From Leptotrichia buccalis C-1013-b (GTDB taxonomy: Bacteria > Fusobacteriota > Fusobacteriia > Fusobacteriales > Leptotrichiaceae): a stretch of 64,000 bases of DNA. The stretch spans positions 372,001-436,000 of the forward strand of contig NC_013192.1 in the NCBI RefSeq assembly GCF_000023905.1, given 5' to 3'. Every line of letters begins with the position of its first letter. The first letter of the stretch is position 1. The notes under the pieces were generated by a model. That model was given only the letters and a program-made list of their open reading frames with translations, was not told the DNA's origin and ran no database searches. Both the position numbers and the translations under genes were made by a program. This document shows, piece after piece, positions 46,076 to 53,196 of the stretch.

Positions 46076-46279
46076 TTAATTGTTAAAAAAAATATCCAAA
46101 AACTCAACATCACTCAACTCATATTCCTTCCTAATAAACTTCATCTCTTTAATCGTAAAATTACTACTCCCATTTATTTTTCTTGAAAATGCCGAAGGAG
46201 TTATTTTTAGCTTATGTGCCAATGTTTTGTTGTTGTCTTCGTGTAAACTCATTTTTGATTTTAAAAGATTCCTTTTCAT
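46076..46279 (-). CDS. Small Cro-like HTH protein 3
   Basis: The 67-residue protein has a helix-turn-helix (TLAHKLKITPSAFSRKINGS) and ends ELSDVEFLDIFFNN. TAGGAGATTTAAA precedes the ATG. It is divergent from the XRE gene at 46413 across a region with face-to-face promoters, the layout of a Cro/CI switch. It is a relative of the proteins at 38812 and 40142. Confidence 0.75.
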   Translation of the reverse strand: MKRNLLKSKMSLHEDNNKTLAHKLKITPSAFSRKINGSSNFTIKEMKFIRKEYELSDVEFLDIFFNN

Positions 46280-46314
46280 TTTAAATCTCCTATCTATTGC
46301 TAATTGGTAAAATA

Positions 46315-46342
46315 ATTATATCATAAATTTGAATTTTGTCAA
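46315..46342 (-). promoter_or_regulatory. Promoter of the third Cro-like gene
   Basis: On the minus strand TTGACA (46337-46342) and TATAAT (46315-46320), spacer 16 bases. Confidence 0.7.
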
Positions 46343-46358
46343 GTGGACTTCAAATAAA

Positions 46359-46387
46359 TTGATAAAATATCAATTTTATGGTAAAAT
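46359..46387 (+). promoter_or_regulatory. Promoter and operator of the 108-residue XRE gene
   Basis: TTGATA (46359-46364), 17 bases, TAAAAT (46382-46387). The -35 lies in the palindrome TTGATAAAATATCAA (46359-46373), so the product may repress itself. Confidence 0.65.
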
Positions 46388-46412
46388 TCATTGATTTTAA
46401 AGGAGAATTGCT

Positions 46413-46739
46413 ATGGAAAATGTAGGAAAAAGATTAAAGAGTTTGAGGGAAAAGTACAAATTTTCTTTGGAAGAAGTAGCCAAAAAGATAAAATCATCTG
46501 CTGGAGCTATTTCACGATACGAAAATAACGAAAGGAAAATAAATAGTGAAAGTTTGATTGGACTGTCAAACTTATACAATGTTTCCCCTGAATACATATT
46601 ATACGGTATAAAAAAAGATTCCAGCAATTTGGAATCATCTGTTATATCGTTTTTTAATAATGAAAATATAGACTTCAAGGAAAAGGAAGAATTGTTTAAT
46701 AAAATTCAAAATGCCTTTTTCAAAGAAAAATTTAGATAA
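46413..46739 (+). CDS. XRE-family repressor, 108 residues
   Basis: The N-terminal helix-turn-helix of the XRE/CI type (FSLEEVAKKIKSSAGAISRY, then ENNERKINSESLIGLSNLY) is followed by a short helical C-terminus. AAAGGAGAATTGCT precedes the ATG. The divergent Cro-like gene and the palindrome between them suggest a lysogeny-type switch, the second in the element. Confidence 0.85.
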   Translation: MENVGKRLKSLREKYKFSLEEVAKKIKSSAGAISRYENNERKINSESLIGLSNLYNVSPEYILYGIKKDSSNLESSVISFFNNENIDFKEKEELFNKIQNAFFKEKFR

Positions 46740-46810
46740 AATTTATCTGTATTTTAAAGCTGTATCAAGTAAAATTAATAATAAAGGTTATTTATAACTT
46801 TTAAATTTGC

Positions 46811-46839
46811 AGGGCCTATTTTTTAAGTGAGGCCCTTTT
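46811..46839 (+). terminator. Terminator after the 108-residue XRE gene
   Basis: AGGGCCT pairs with AGGCCCT around ATTTTTTAAGTG and is followed by TTTTG. Confidence 0.8.
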
Positions 46840-46852
46840 GTTATTCATTCAT

Positions 46853-46918
46853 ATAACCGTGTATCAGCCTTGTGGCGTTCGTTTAAAATTTTTTTTGATA
46901 AATACCTTGCCTTGAATA
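46853..46918. repeat. Paired conserved segment, copy 1
   Basis: ATAACCGTGTATCAGCC...CGTTTAAAATTTTTTTTGATA...CCTTGAATAA aligns end to end with 48035-48098. No open frame is conserved between the copies. Confidence 0.5.
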
Positions 46919-47002
46919 AAATAAGTCTCAAAATGATACTATTTTTATCAAAAATAATTTTAAACAAAAAATAAAGCTATTTATCGCTCTAAATTTCAGT
47001 TT

Positions 47003-47686
47003 TTATGGTAACATCTTAATATATATTGTTTTTTGTATGGGTTTATCATTTAAAATACCACCATACAAATAATTAGCCGTTATGTCTGCCAATCTTATCA
47101 TAGGTATTTTTTCAGATTTACAATGCTTCACTTCTAAATTTTTTAAATTTTTAAAGATAGGTTCAAAATATATTTCATAATTGGAATTAAAAGTACCTCT
47201 TTTAAATTCTTGTAATAATCCTTCTTTAAAATCATACTTCCCATTAGTTGCTGTTGTGTGTTCATCTACAAACACATAAATATTTTCAACTTCATCTTTT
47301 TTTATTCTTCTTTCAGCTATTAACTTTTTAAAACAATCTTTAATTCCAATTTTATAAGCATAATCTAGGTATCGCTGTTTATCTTTTTTATCTGCAAAAA
47401 TTTTTTTATGTATTTCCTTTTGATTTATTATAATACCAAATTTTATAATATTGCTAGTTGCATTCATAATTTTATATTTTTGTTTTCCATTTAATATATT
47501 AGCTTTTATTTCCACATTTTTAAAATTTTCATTGTTATTTTTTAAAGTTCGTTCAATATTTTTATATTTTCGATTCATCACATCTCTATCATTTTTATTT
47601 AAAAAAATAACACCACCATAAACATAGTATTCGTTATGGTTAATATCAAAAACTCCAGATTCATCTGAATAAACGTATATATCCAT
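47003..47686 (-). CDS. DUF3800 protein
   Basis: The 227-residue protein starts with the DUF3800 signature DIYVYSDESGVFD, has YVYGGVIFLNKND, a central VFVDEHTTATNGKYDF and a C-terminal PMIRLADITANYLYGG. The acidic residues (Asp in YSDES, VDEH and LAD) fit the RNase H-like fold proposed for the family. DUF3800 genes occur in mobile elements and defence regions and are often preceded by structured RNAs. Here such an RNA lies just upstream on the same strand. Its last codons are followed by AT-rich DNA without a clear terminator. Confidence 0.85.
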   Translation of the reverse strand: MDIYVYSDESGVFDINHNEYYVYGGVIFLNKNDRDVMNRKYKNIERTLKNNNENFKNVEIKANILNGKQKYKIMNATSNIIKFGIIINQKEIHKKIFADKKDKQRYLDYAYKIGIKDCFKKLIAERRIKKDEVENIYVFVDEHTTATNGKYDFKEGLLQEFKRGTFNSNYEIYFEPIFKNLKNLEVKHCKSEKIPMIRLADITANYLYGGILNDKPIQKTIYIKMLP

Positions 47687-47700
47687 AAAAAAATCCTTTC

Positions 47701-47726
47701 AAAAAAAATACCACCAAAACGGTGGT
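47701..47726 (-). terminator. Strong terminator between the RNA and the DUF3800 gene
   Basis: ACCACC, GTTTT, GGTGGT and then a run of T on the minus strand. It would end most transcripts before the DUF3800 start codon. Confidence 0.85.
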
Positions 47727-47808
47727 CTCTGTGGCTGGCGTTCTTAGATAACGCTTAAACTTTCATTCAGTAACATCACAGATATACAGCGTAAGTACCC
47801 TTACCTGC
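47702..47808 (-). ncRNA. Candidate DUF3800-associated structured RNA
   Basis: On the minus strand, starting about 47808, the transcript would fold as GUAAG/CUUAC (loop GGUA), CUGUG/CACAG enclosing GCGUU/AACGC (loop AUCUAAG), and a final terminator ACCACC/GGUGGU with nine U. A consensus promoter sits exactly upstream and the DUF3800 start codon follows 15 bases after the U-run. Rfam contains several DUF3800-linked motifs; whether this is one of them needs a covariance search. Confidence 0.7.
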
Positions 47809-47814
47809 AATATA

Positions 47815-47843
47815 ATTATATAATAAAAATATACAGAAGTCAA
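47815..47843 (-). promoter_or_regulatory. Consensus promoter of the DUF3800-linked RNA
   Basis: On the minus strand TTGACT (47838-47843), exactly 17 bases, TATAAT (47815-47820). Predicted start near 47808. Confidence 0.8.
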
Positions 47844-48034
47844 CTTTTATTTTAATTTTTTATAATAATTTATAAATAATCCATAATTAACGGTTGCTAA
47901 TTTTCTCAAAAAAATTATATATATTTTAAAGCCCGCACTAAATAAAATCAAGAAAATAGTGCCATATTTATAGGGATGGCTTTCCAAAATGTAGAGACTT
48001 TATCTCATAGGTTTTGTCAAAGATACACTCTCGG

Positions 48035-48098
48035 ATAACTCCGTATAAGCCCCATAGAGAACGTTTAAACTCATTTTTGATATTTTCCCCTTGAATAA
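48035..48098. repeat. Paired conserved segment, copy 2
   Basis: ATAACTCCGTATAAGCC...CGTTTAAACTCATTTTTGATA...CCTTGAATAA. Same order and spacing as 46853-46918. Confidence 0.5.
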
Positions 48099-48122
48099 CA
48101 AAAATAAACTCTTAAATCGGCT

Positions 48123-48155
48123 CTTAAAAAAACTCACTATCTAACATAGTGAGAA
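48123..48155 (-). terminator. Minus-strand terminator near the element end
   Basis: On the minus strand CTCACTAT, GTTAG, ATAGTGAG and T7. No gene ends here, so it may insulate the element or end an unrecognised RNA that starts further right. Confidence 0.65.
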
Positions 48156-48272
48156 AAAATAATACAATAACTAAATTTAATATTGTTTCTAGTTGGATTT
48201 TCCATTTTTAAAATTTACAGATAATGTTGAATTTTTTTATAAAATTAGAGATTTTTATTCTAACAATTTCTT

Positions 48273-48292
48273 GTTGGACTAACGTTGGACTA
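48273..48292. repeat. Right arm-type direct repeat (two GTTGGACTA units)
   Basis: GTTGGACTAACGTTGGACTA matches the left copy at 37603-37622 in the same orientation with one change. It lies 54 bases inside the right candidate core. Confidence 0.7.
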
Positions 48293-48345
48293 TTTTTAAA
48301 ATTCAGTCCTTGTTTTACTAGGTTTTCTTTAAAAAGGATGTTGAT

Positions 48346-48357
48346 TCTTCAAAACTT
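48346..48357. other. Candidate right att core, TTCTTCAAAACT
   Basis: Identical to 37429-37440. The chromosomal genes resume about 215 bases further right with the ACT-domain gene. Confidence 0.4.
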
Positions 48358-48571
48358 CATAAAAATATTTTAAAAAGAGTGTATAAAAAAATTTAATGTG
48401 ATGTTTAGGCTGTTCTTAAATATTTTACTTTGTTTATTTTTTAGTATAAAAATTAAAATATTAAAATACCTGTCTCTATTTTCAATGTAAATTTTTCTTG
48501 CGAAATACCTAGATTTATGAGATAATTTTAATATATTAAAGTATTTAAATTTTAAAATTGGAGGTATCAGA

Positions 48572-48847
48572 ATGAACGATAGAATCGTTATCACAGTTAT
48601 TGGAACAGATAAAACAGGAATTGTTGCGAATGTATCGACAAAGTTAAGTGAACTTAATTTGAATATTATTGATATAACTCAAAAAGTGTTTGAAAATGAT
48701 ATTTTTGCGATGATTATGCTTGTGGAAGCTCCTAAAAATACGGATATAAAAGGATTACAGGAAGAGTTTAAGGCGGTTGAGGAAAAGATTGGAGTAAGAG
48801 TTTACTTGCAGCATGAAAATATTTTCAAGGCGATGCACAGAATATAA
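48572..48847 (+). CDS. ACT-domain protein (UPF0237)
   Basis: The 91-residue protein is a single ACT fold (RIVITVIGTDKTGIVANVST, then NIIDITQKVFENDIFAMIML). Members pair with the PFL/UPF0210 gene that follows 51 bases later, and may sense a small metabolite. A GGAGGTATCAG site precedes the ATG. It is the first chromosomal gene right of the integrated element. Confidence 0.9.
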   Translation: MNDRIVITVIGTDKTGIVANVSTKLSELNLNIIDITQKVFENDIFAMIMLVEAPKNTDIKGLQEEFKAVEEKIGVRVYLQHENIFKAMHRI

Positions 48848-48898
48848 TTTTTCAGAATTTTTCGAGAGCAATTATTATAAGGAATTTAGGAGGGAAAA

Positions 48899-50263
48899 AT
48901 GAATTTATTACCTGATGAGATACTGGAAACTATAGATATGGTAGAAATGCAGCACCTTGATGTGAGAACTGTCACAATGGGAATAAGCCTGCTTGATTGC
49001 ATTGATACAGATGCCGAAAAGACAGCAGAAAACATTTATAACAAAATTACAGAAAATGGAAAAGATTTAGTAAAAATCGCCGATGAAGTAGCAAGCAAAT
49101 ACAATATGCCAATTATTAACAAAAGAGTTTCAGTCACTCCAATTTCAATAATTGGAAACGCAACAAATACAGAAGATTACACAATTTTCGCAAAAGCGCT
49201 AGATAAAGCGGCGAAAACAATCGGAATTGACTTTATTGGAGGATTCTCAGCACTTGTGGACAAAGGTTTTACAAAAAGTGATGTTAAGCTTATAAACAGT
49301 ATTCCGAAGGCACTTTCTGAAACAGACAGAGTTTGCTCCTCTGTAAATGTAGGCTCTACAAAGTCAGGAATCAACTTGGATGCTGTAAAAATGATGGGAA
49401 AAACTGTAAAGGAACTGGCTGAACTTTCCAAAGATAAAGACGGACTGGCAGCTGCAAAATTTGTCGTATTTACAAATGCTGTTCCAGATAATCCATTTAT
49501 GGCGGGTGCATTTCATGGGGTAGAAAATCCAGATGTTGTGCTAAACGTTGGAATTAGTGGGCCAGGGGTTGTAAGACACACACTTGCTAACATTTCAAAA
49601 ACGGCAAAAATTGATGAAATAACGGAAGCAATAAAAAAAGTAAGTTTCAAAATCACAAGAATGGGAGAATTAATCGGAAAAGAAGTTGCTGAAAGACTTG
49701 GCGTTGAATTTGGAATAATCGACTTGTCACTTGCACCAACTCCAGCAGTAGGCGATAGTGTTGGAAATGTACTGGAGGAATTTGGACTGGAAGCAGTCGG
49801 AGCTTATGGAACAACACTTGCACTTGCAATATTGAATGACGCTGTAAAAAAAGGCGGAGCAATGGCTGCAACTCGTGTCGGAGGCTTGACAGGAGCATTT
49901 ATCCCAGTAAGTGAAGATCAGGGAATGATTGAAGCTACAAGCAAAGGATATTTAACACTTGAAAAACTGGAGGCAATGACTTGTGTATGTTCTGTTGGAC
50001 TTGATATGATAGCTATTCCAGGTGATACCTCAGAAGCTGTAATTTCTGGAATAATAGCCGATGAAATGGCAATCGGCATGGTAAACAGCAAAACTACTGC
50101 AGTCAGAATAATCCCAGTTCCTGGTAAAAAAGCAGGGGATAGAGTAGTATTTGGGGGACTTCTTGGAGAAGCAGATATTATAAACATAAATAATTTAGAT
50201 TGCTCTGTGTTAATTAATCGTGGTGGAAAAGTAGCTCCGCCAATTCAGGCATTGAAAAATTAA
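48899..50263 (+). CDS. PFL-family (UPF0210) protein
   Basis: The 454-residue protein starts [31 protein letters not shown], with [12 protein letters not shown] and [21 protein letters not shown] characteristic of UPF0210. The biochemical role is unknown; the constant pairing with an ACT-domain protein suggests a regulated enzyme. TAGGAGGGAAAA precedes the ATG. Confidence 0.9.
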   Translation: MNLLPDEILETIDMVEMQHLDVRTVTMGISLLDCIDTDAEKTAENIYNKITENGKDLVKIADEVASKYNMPIINKRVSVTPISIIGNATNTEDYTIFAKALDKAAKTIGIDFIGGFSALVDKGFTKSDVKLINSIPKALSETDRVCSSVNVGSTKSGINLDAVKMMGKTVKELAELSKDKDGLAAAKFVVFTNAVPDNPFMAGAFHGVENPDVVLNVGISGPGVVRHTLANISKTAKIDEITEAIKKVSFKITRMGELIGKEVAERLGVEFGIIDLSLAPTPAVGDSVGNVLEEFGLEAVGAYGTTLALAILNDAVKKGGAMAATRVGGLTGAFIPVSEDQGMIEATSKGYLTLEKLEAMTCVCSVGLDMIAIPGDTSEAVISGIIADEMAIGMVNSKTTAVRIIPVPGKKAGDRVVFGGLLGEADIININNLDCSVLINRGGKVAPPIQALKN

Positions 50264-50274
50264 TTTAAAAATAT

Positions 50275-50377
50275 ACTCGAACCCATTTAAAACCGAACTA
50301 TTGAAAATTATATAAATTTAGGGTTTGAGTAAAATAGTCATAGCTTTTGAGTTCGGCTTTAAAGCAGTTTTACTATA
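50275..50377. repeat. Inverted-repeat family C, element 1
   Basis: The left arm CTCGAACCCATTTAAAACCG and the right part GAGTTCGGCTTTAAAGCAG are inverted relatives. Related elements lie at 52213, 56131 and 58824. It lies between the PFL gene and cbiT and could act as a weak terminator. Confidence 0.5.
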
Positions 50378-50455
50378 CAACAAATAAAAAATAGAAAGTT
50401 AGGATTTACTCTTGGCTTTCTTTTTAAACTATAATATAAAATAAGGAGTAATAAA

Positions 50456-51025
50456 ATGTATCATATAAAAGATGAAGAATTTTTAAGAGGAAAAGTTCCT
50501 ATGACAAAAGAGGAAATTCGTTTTGTAAGTCTTGGAAAAATGGAGATGAAAGATGACGATATTTGTCTTGACATTGGTGGTGGAACTGGTTCTGTAAGTA
50601 TGGAAATGGCGAGATTTGCACGAAACGGAAAAGTTTTTGTAATCGAGAGAAATGATGAGGCAGTTGAGCTAATTCATAAAAACAAGGAAAAGTTAGGATT
50701 GGAAAATATTACTGTAATTAAAGGAATGGCTCCAGATGGACTAAAAGACTTAAATACAAAGTTTAATAAAATTTTTATTGGAGGTTCTGCTGGAAATCTG
50801 GTGGAAATTATAAAATATTCTTATGATAACCTTGTTGACGATGGAATTTTAGTACTAAATTTTATCGTACTGGAAAATATTTTCACGGCTGTTGAGGAAT
50901 TAAAAAAATACGACTTTAAAGATGTGGATATTTGTCAATTAATTGTAAGTAAAAGCAGAAAAATTAAGGATTTTAATATGATGATGGCAGAAAATCCAAT
51001 TTATGTGATTACTGCGAAGAAATAG
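50456..51025 (+). CDS. cbiT: Cobalt-precorrin-6B C15-methyltransferase (decarboxylating)
   Basis: The 189-residue class I SAM methyltransferase starts YHIKDEEFLRGKVPMTKEEI, the CbiT start, and has the SAM-binding CLDIGGGTGSVSMEMARF with FVIERNDEAVELI. It methylates C15 and decarboxylates the acetate side chain of ring C in anaerobic cobalamin synthesis. It is separated from cbiG and cbiH by 4 kb of unrelated genes. TAAGGAGTAATAAA precedes the ATG. Confidence 0.9.
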   Translation: MYHIKDEEFLRGKVPMTKEEIRFVSLGKMEMKDDDICLDIGGGTGSVSMEMARFARNGKVFVIERNDEAVELIHKNKEKLGLENITVIKGMAPDGLKDLNTKFNKIFIGGSAGNLVEIIKYSYDNLVDDGILVLNFIVLENIFTAVEELKKYDFKDVDICQLIVSKSRKIKDFNMMMAENPIYVITAKK

Positions 51026-51162
51026 TGATAGATTGTATAATAAAATGCAAAAAATTTATTACAAAATTGTGTGTATTTACAAAAATATGTTATCGTGTTA
51101 TTATATTATTATGAGTTATCAAAAAATTTAGAATATGATAATTTATAAAGAAAATAATGTAA

Positions 51163-51267
51163 ACACCTGTAAAAGCATTGGCTCAAAGTGTTCCAAATGT
51201 TATGATGAATGGGCATCAGGATTGGTTGAGCGGACTAGTTAAATTTGCAAAAGGAGAAATAAAATAA
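51163..51267 (+). pseudogene. C-terminal gene remnant, 34 codons
   Basis: The frame reads TPVKALAQSVPNVMMNGHQD and WLSGLVKFAKGEIK and ends at TAA 51265. A stop lies directly before it and there is no start. The end is positioned as if it once overlapped the next gene (ATGA). I cannot name the parent protein. Confidence 0.45.
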
Positions 51268-52129
51268 TAGCTAAAATAGGTTGGATAGGATTGGGGCAAA
51301 TGGGGACTCCTATGGTAGAAAATTTATTAAAAGCTTCTGTAGATGTGACAGTTTACAATAGAAGTTTTGATAAAACTTTACCACTTGTAGAAAAAGGAGC
51401 TAAAAACACAAAAAATGTGGAAGAAATTTTTGAACAAAATGATATTATATTCTTTATGATTTCAAATTATAGTGCAGCACTAGAAATTTTAAATGAAAAT
51501 GTCTTATCAAAAATAAAAGGTAAAAAAATAGTAAATATGAGTACTATTTCACCTACTGAAAGTAAAGCTGTAGGAAAACTTGTTATTGAAAATAATGGAA
51601 AATATATTGAAGCACCAGTATCTGGATCAGTAGGAGCTGCTACTGCTGGAGTTTTATTAATATTAGTTGGTGTAAATGAAGCTGATACAAAAGATTTATA
51701 TTCAATTTTTGATATTTTAGGAAGTAAAACATACTATTTTGGAGAGTTAGGAAAAGCAACTGGAGCAAAATTAGTATTGAATTCTTTACTTGGAATATTT
51801 GGAGAAGCTTATAGTGAAGTATTATTATTAGCACAAAATTTTGGAATAGATACAGAAACTATTGTAAATGCTATTTCAGATTCTAGAATGAGTTCGCCAC
51901 TATTTCAGGAAAAAAAGATATGTTTACAAACAGAGAATATCCTGCAGCATTTATGCTTAAACATATGACAAAAGACTTGAAATTATCAAATGAAGAAATC
52001 GAAAATAGAAAATTATCATTGCCATTAATTCAAAATACAACTAAAAATTATTCAGAAGCATTAGAACAAGGGTATGGAGAACAAGATATGGCAGCTATTT
52101 TTGAAATTTTAAGTAAGAAAAATAATTAA
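51264..52129 (+). pseudogene. 3-hydroxyisobutyrate/6-phosphogluconate dehydrogenase-like gene, start lost and frameshifted
   Basis: The Rossmann fold begins IGWIGLGQMGTPMVENLL, with substrate motif EAPVSGSVGAATAG and the catalytic-Lys region KATGAKLVLNSLLG. The expected start after AAGGAG is ATA, not ATG. At about 51910-51917 the frame shifts in a run of seven A: FQEKK continues in the next frame as DMFTNREYPAAFMLKHM. One more A would restore it. The family oxidises beta-hydroxyacids with NAD(P). Two lesions plus a truncated neighbour point to decay. Confidence 0.8.
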
Positions 52130-52818
52130 TTATAAAGTATTTTAATTTTAAACATACATAAATTATATATCAAAAGTCTATTAAAAAAAATAATAGACTT
52201 TTTTATTATGTTCTCAAATCTGTTTAAAATCAAACTATAAAAAAAATAAAAACCTAATACTATTCCCCGTTTAAATAGCGAATATTTAATAAATTTTGAA
52301 TTACATACTATTATTAGTAAAGAATTAAAACTTTTTGTCCTTAACATAGTTCTATTTTATAATGGGATTTAGTATCAGATTATTTTATTTAAATATAGGT
52401 TTTTACTATTTTTATTAGTTTTTTCTTTTTTTCGCAGGATTGCTCATTGCCGCAAATCCTTATCTTGCAGTAAAGGTTTATCCTGATAATTAAAATTGTG
52501 GCAAGATTGCTACGCAATACCTATGGCTAGACTACAACTTTTTTTTCCCGACTCCGAAACTCCTCCTTATAGTCGTCAAATAGTCGTAGCTGAACAAATA
52601 AAAGCTCCGTTGGTTTATTAAAACAAAAAAATTATATTTTAATTATTTTGAAATACTAGATTTTTATCCTTTGTTGGAAAAATTTGTAATAAATTCGTTA
52701 TTTAAATGGGGTTTAGTATAAAACTAATTTTGAAGTTATTACAAAAATTAAAAGTATTTTTAAAAAAAATATGTTATAATTACAAAAGATATAAATTCAA
52801 AAAAAGGAAAGATTAAAA
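52130..52818. other. Repeat-filled gap before the DUF488 gene
   Basis: It holds one arm of inverted-repeat family C (52213-52238), hairpin repeat B copy 2 (52431-52620), and two copies of ATGGGRTTTAGTAT (about 52361 and 52707; also seen at 5131). The segment at 52678-52700 resembles the MITE interior. No gene is credible. Confidence 0.6.
52431..52620. repeat. Hairpin repeat family B, copy 2
   Basis: GCAGGATTGCTCATTGCCGC and AAATCCT form the shared hairpin. ACCTATGGCTAGACTAC and AAAGCTCCGTTGGTTTATTA match the later blocks of 17291-17422. This copy has about 70 additional bases after the hairpin. Confidence 0.6.
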
Positions 52819-53181
52819 ATGAATAGATTAAATTGGAAAAGAATTTATGAAGAACCTGAAAAAAATGATGGTTTTAGAGTGTTCGTAGATAGACTGTGGG
52901 CAAGGGGAATAAAAAAAGAAGATGCCAAAATTGATTACTGGGCAAAAGAAATTACACCTACAAAGGAGCTTAGGGAAGATTATCACAAAGGAAGAATTAA
53001 TTTTGAAACGTTTTCAGCAGGATATTTGAATGAATTGGAAAAAAATCCTGATTTTGATAAGTTTTTACAAAAAATAAAAACTGAACTAATTTCAAAAAAT
53101 GTTACAATGGTTTTTGCAAGCAAGATTCCTGAAATTAGTCATATTCCGATTTTAAAAAAGTATTTGGAAAATAAATTATAA
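52819..53181 (+). CDS. DUF488 protein
   Basis: The 120-residue protein matches DUF488: NWKRIYEEPEKNDGFRVFVD, RLWARGIKKEDAKIDYWAKE and a C-terminal VTMVFASKIPEISHIPILKKYL. The usual cysteine-free fold is complete. Function unknown; it is common beside metabolic and stress genes. AAAAGGAAAG precedes the ATG. The Nudix fusion gene starts 15 bases later, so the two form an operon. Confidence 0.88.
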   Translation: MNRLNWKRIYEEPEKNDGFRVFVDRLWARGIKKEDAKIDYWAKEITPTKELREDYHKGRINFETFSAGYLNELEKNPDFDKFLQKIKTELISKNVTMVFASKIPEISHIPILKKYLENKL

Positions 53182-53196
53182 AAAGAGGAGAAAAAG

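Larger units (their letters stand above)
46740..47002. other. Gap after the 108-residue XRE gene
   Basis: It holds the terminator at 46811-46839 and a 66-base segment (46853-46918) that is a relative of 48035-48098. Otherwise nothing recognisable. Confidence 0.5.
37429..48357. mobile_element. Integrated element with tyrosine integrase and rolling-circle-type rep genes
   Basis: The block begins with an integrase next to candidate att sequences and ends at matching sequences near 48.3 kb. TTCTTCAAAACT occurs at 37429-37440 and at 48346-48357 and is a candidate core. GTTGGACTARCGTTGGACTA occurs at 37603 and 48273 as direct, arm-like repeats. Inside are Rep, Cro-like, repressor, DUF262, DUF3800 and small secreted genes, unlike the metabolic genes outside. 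Two repressor switches and duplicated rep modules suggest it is composite. The exact ends are an inference. Confidence 0.7.
47844..48571. other. Gap at the right end of the element
   Basis: It contains an inverted repeat GCACTA...TAGTGC (about 47934-47974), a segment related to 46853-46918 (48035-48098), a minus-strand terminator (48128-48155) and the right arm and core sequences. On the minus strand MSLNVLYGAYTELSESVS (25 codons from about 48087) follows an AGGGGAAAA site, but it is too short to call a gene. Confidence 0.5.

Noticed and set aside
48012-48087. Minus-strand 25-codon frame MSLNVLYGAYTELSESVS with a good ribosome site
   Set aside because: Too short and not conserved as a frame in the related segment at 46853; may be chance.
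37603-48292. CRISPR-like repeat based on GTTGGACTA units
   Set aside because: Only two units at each end, 10.7 kb apart, with no spacer array; they fit att arm sites.
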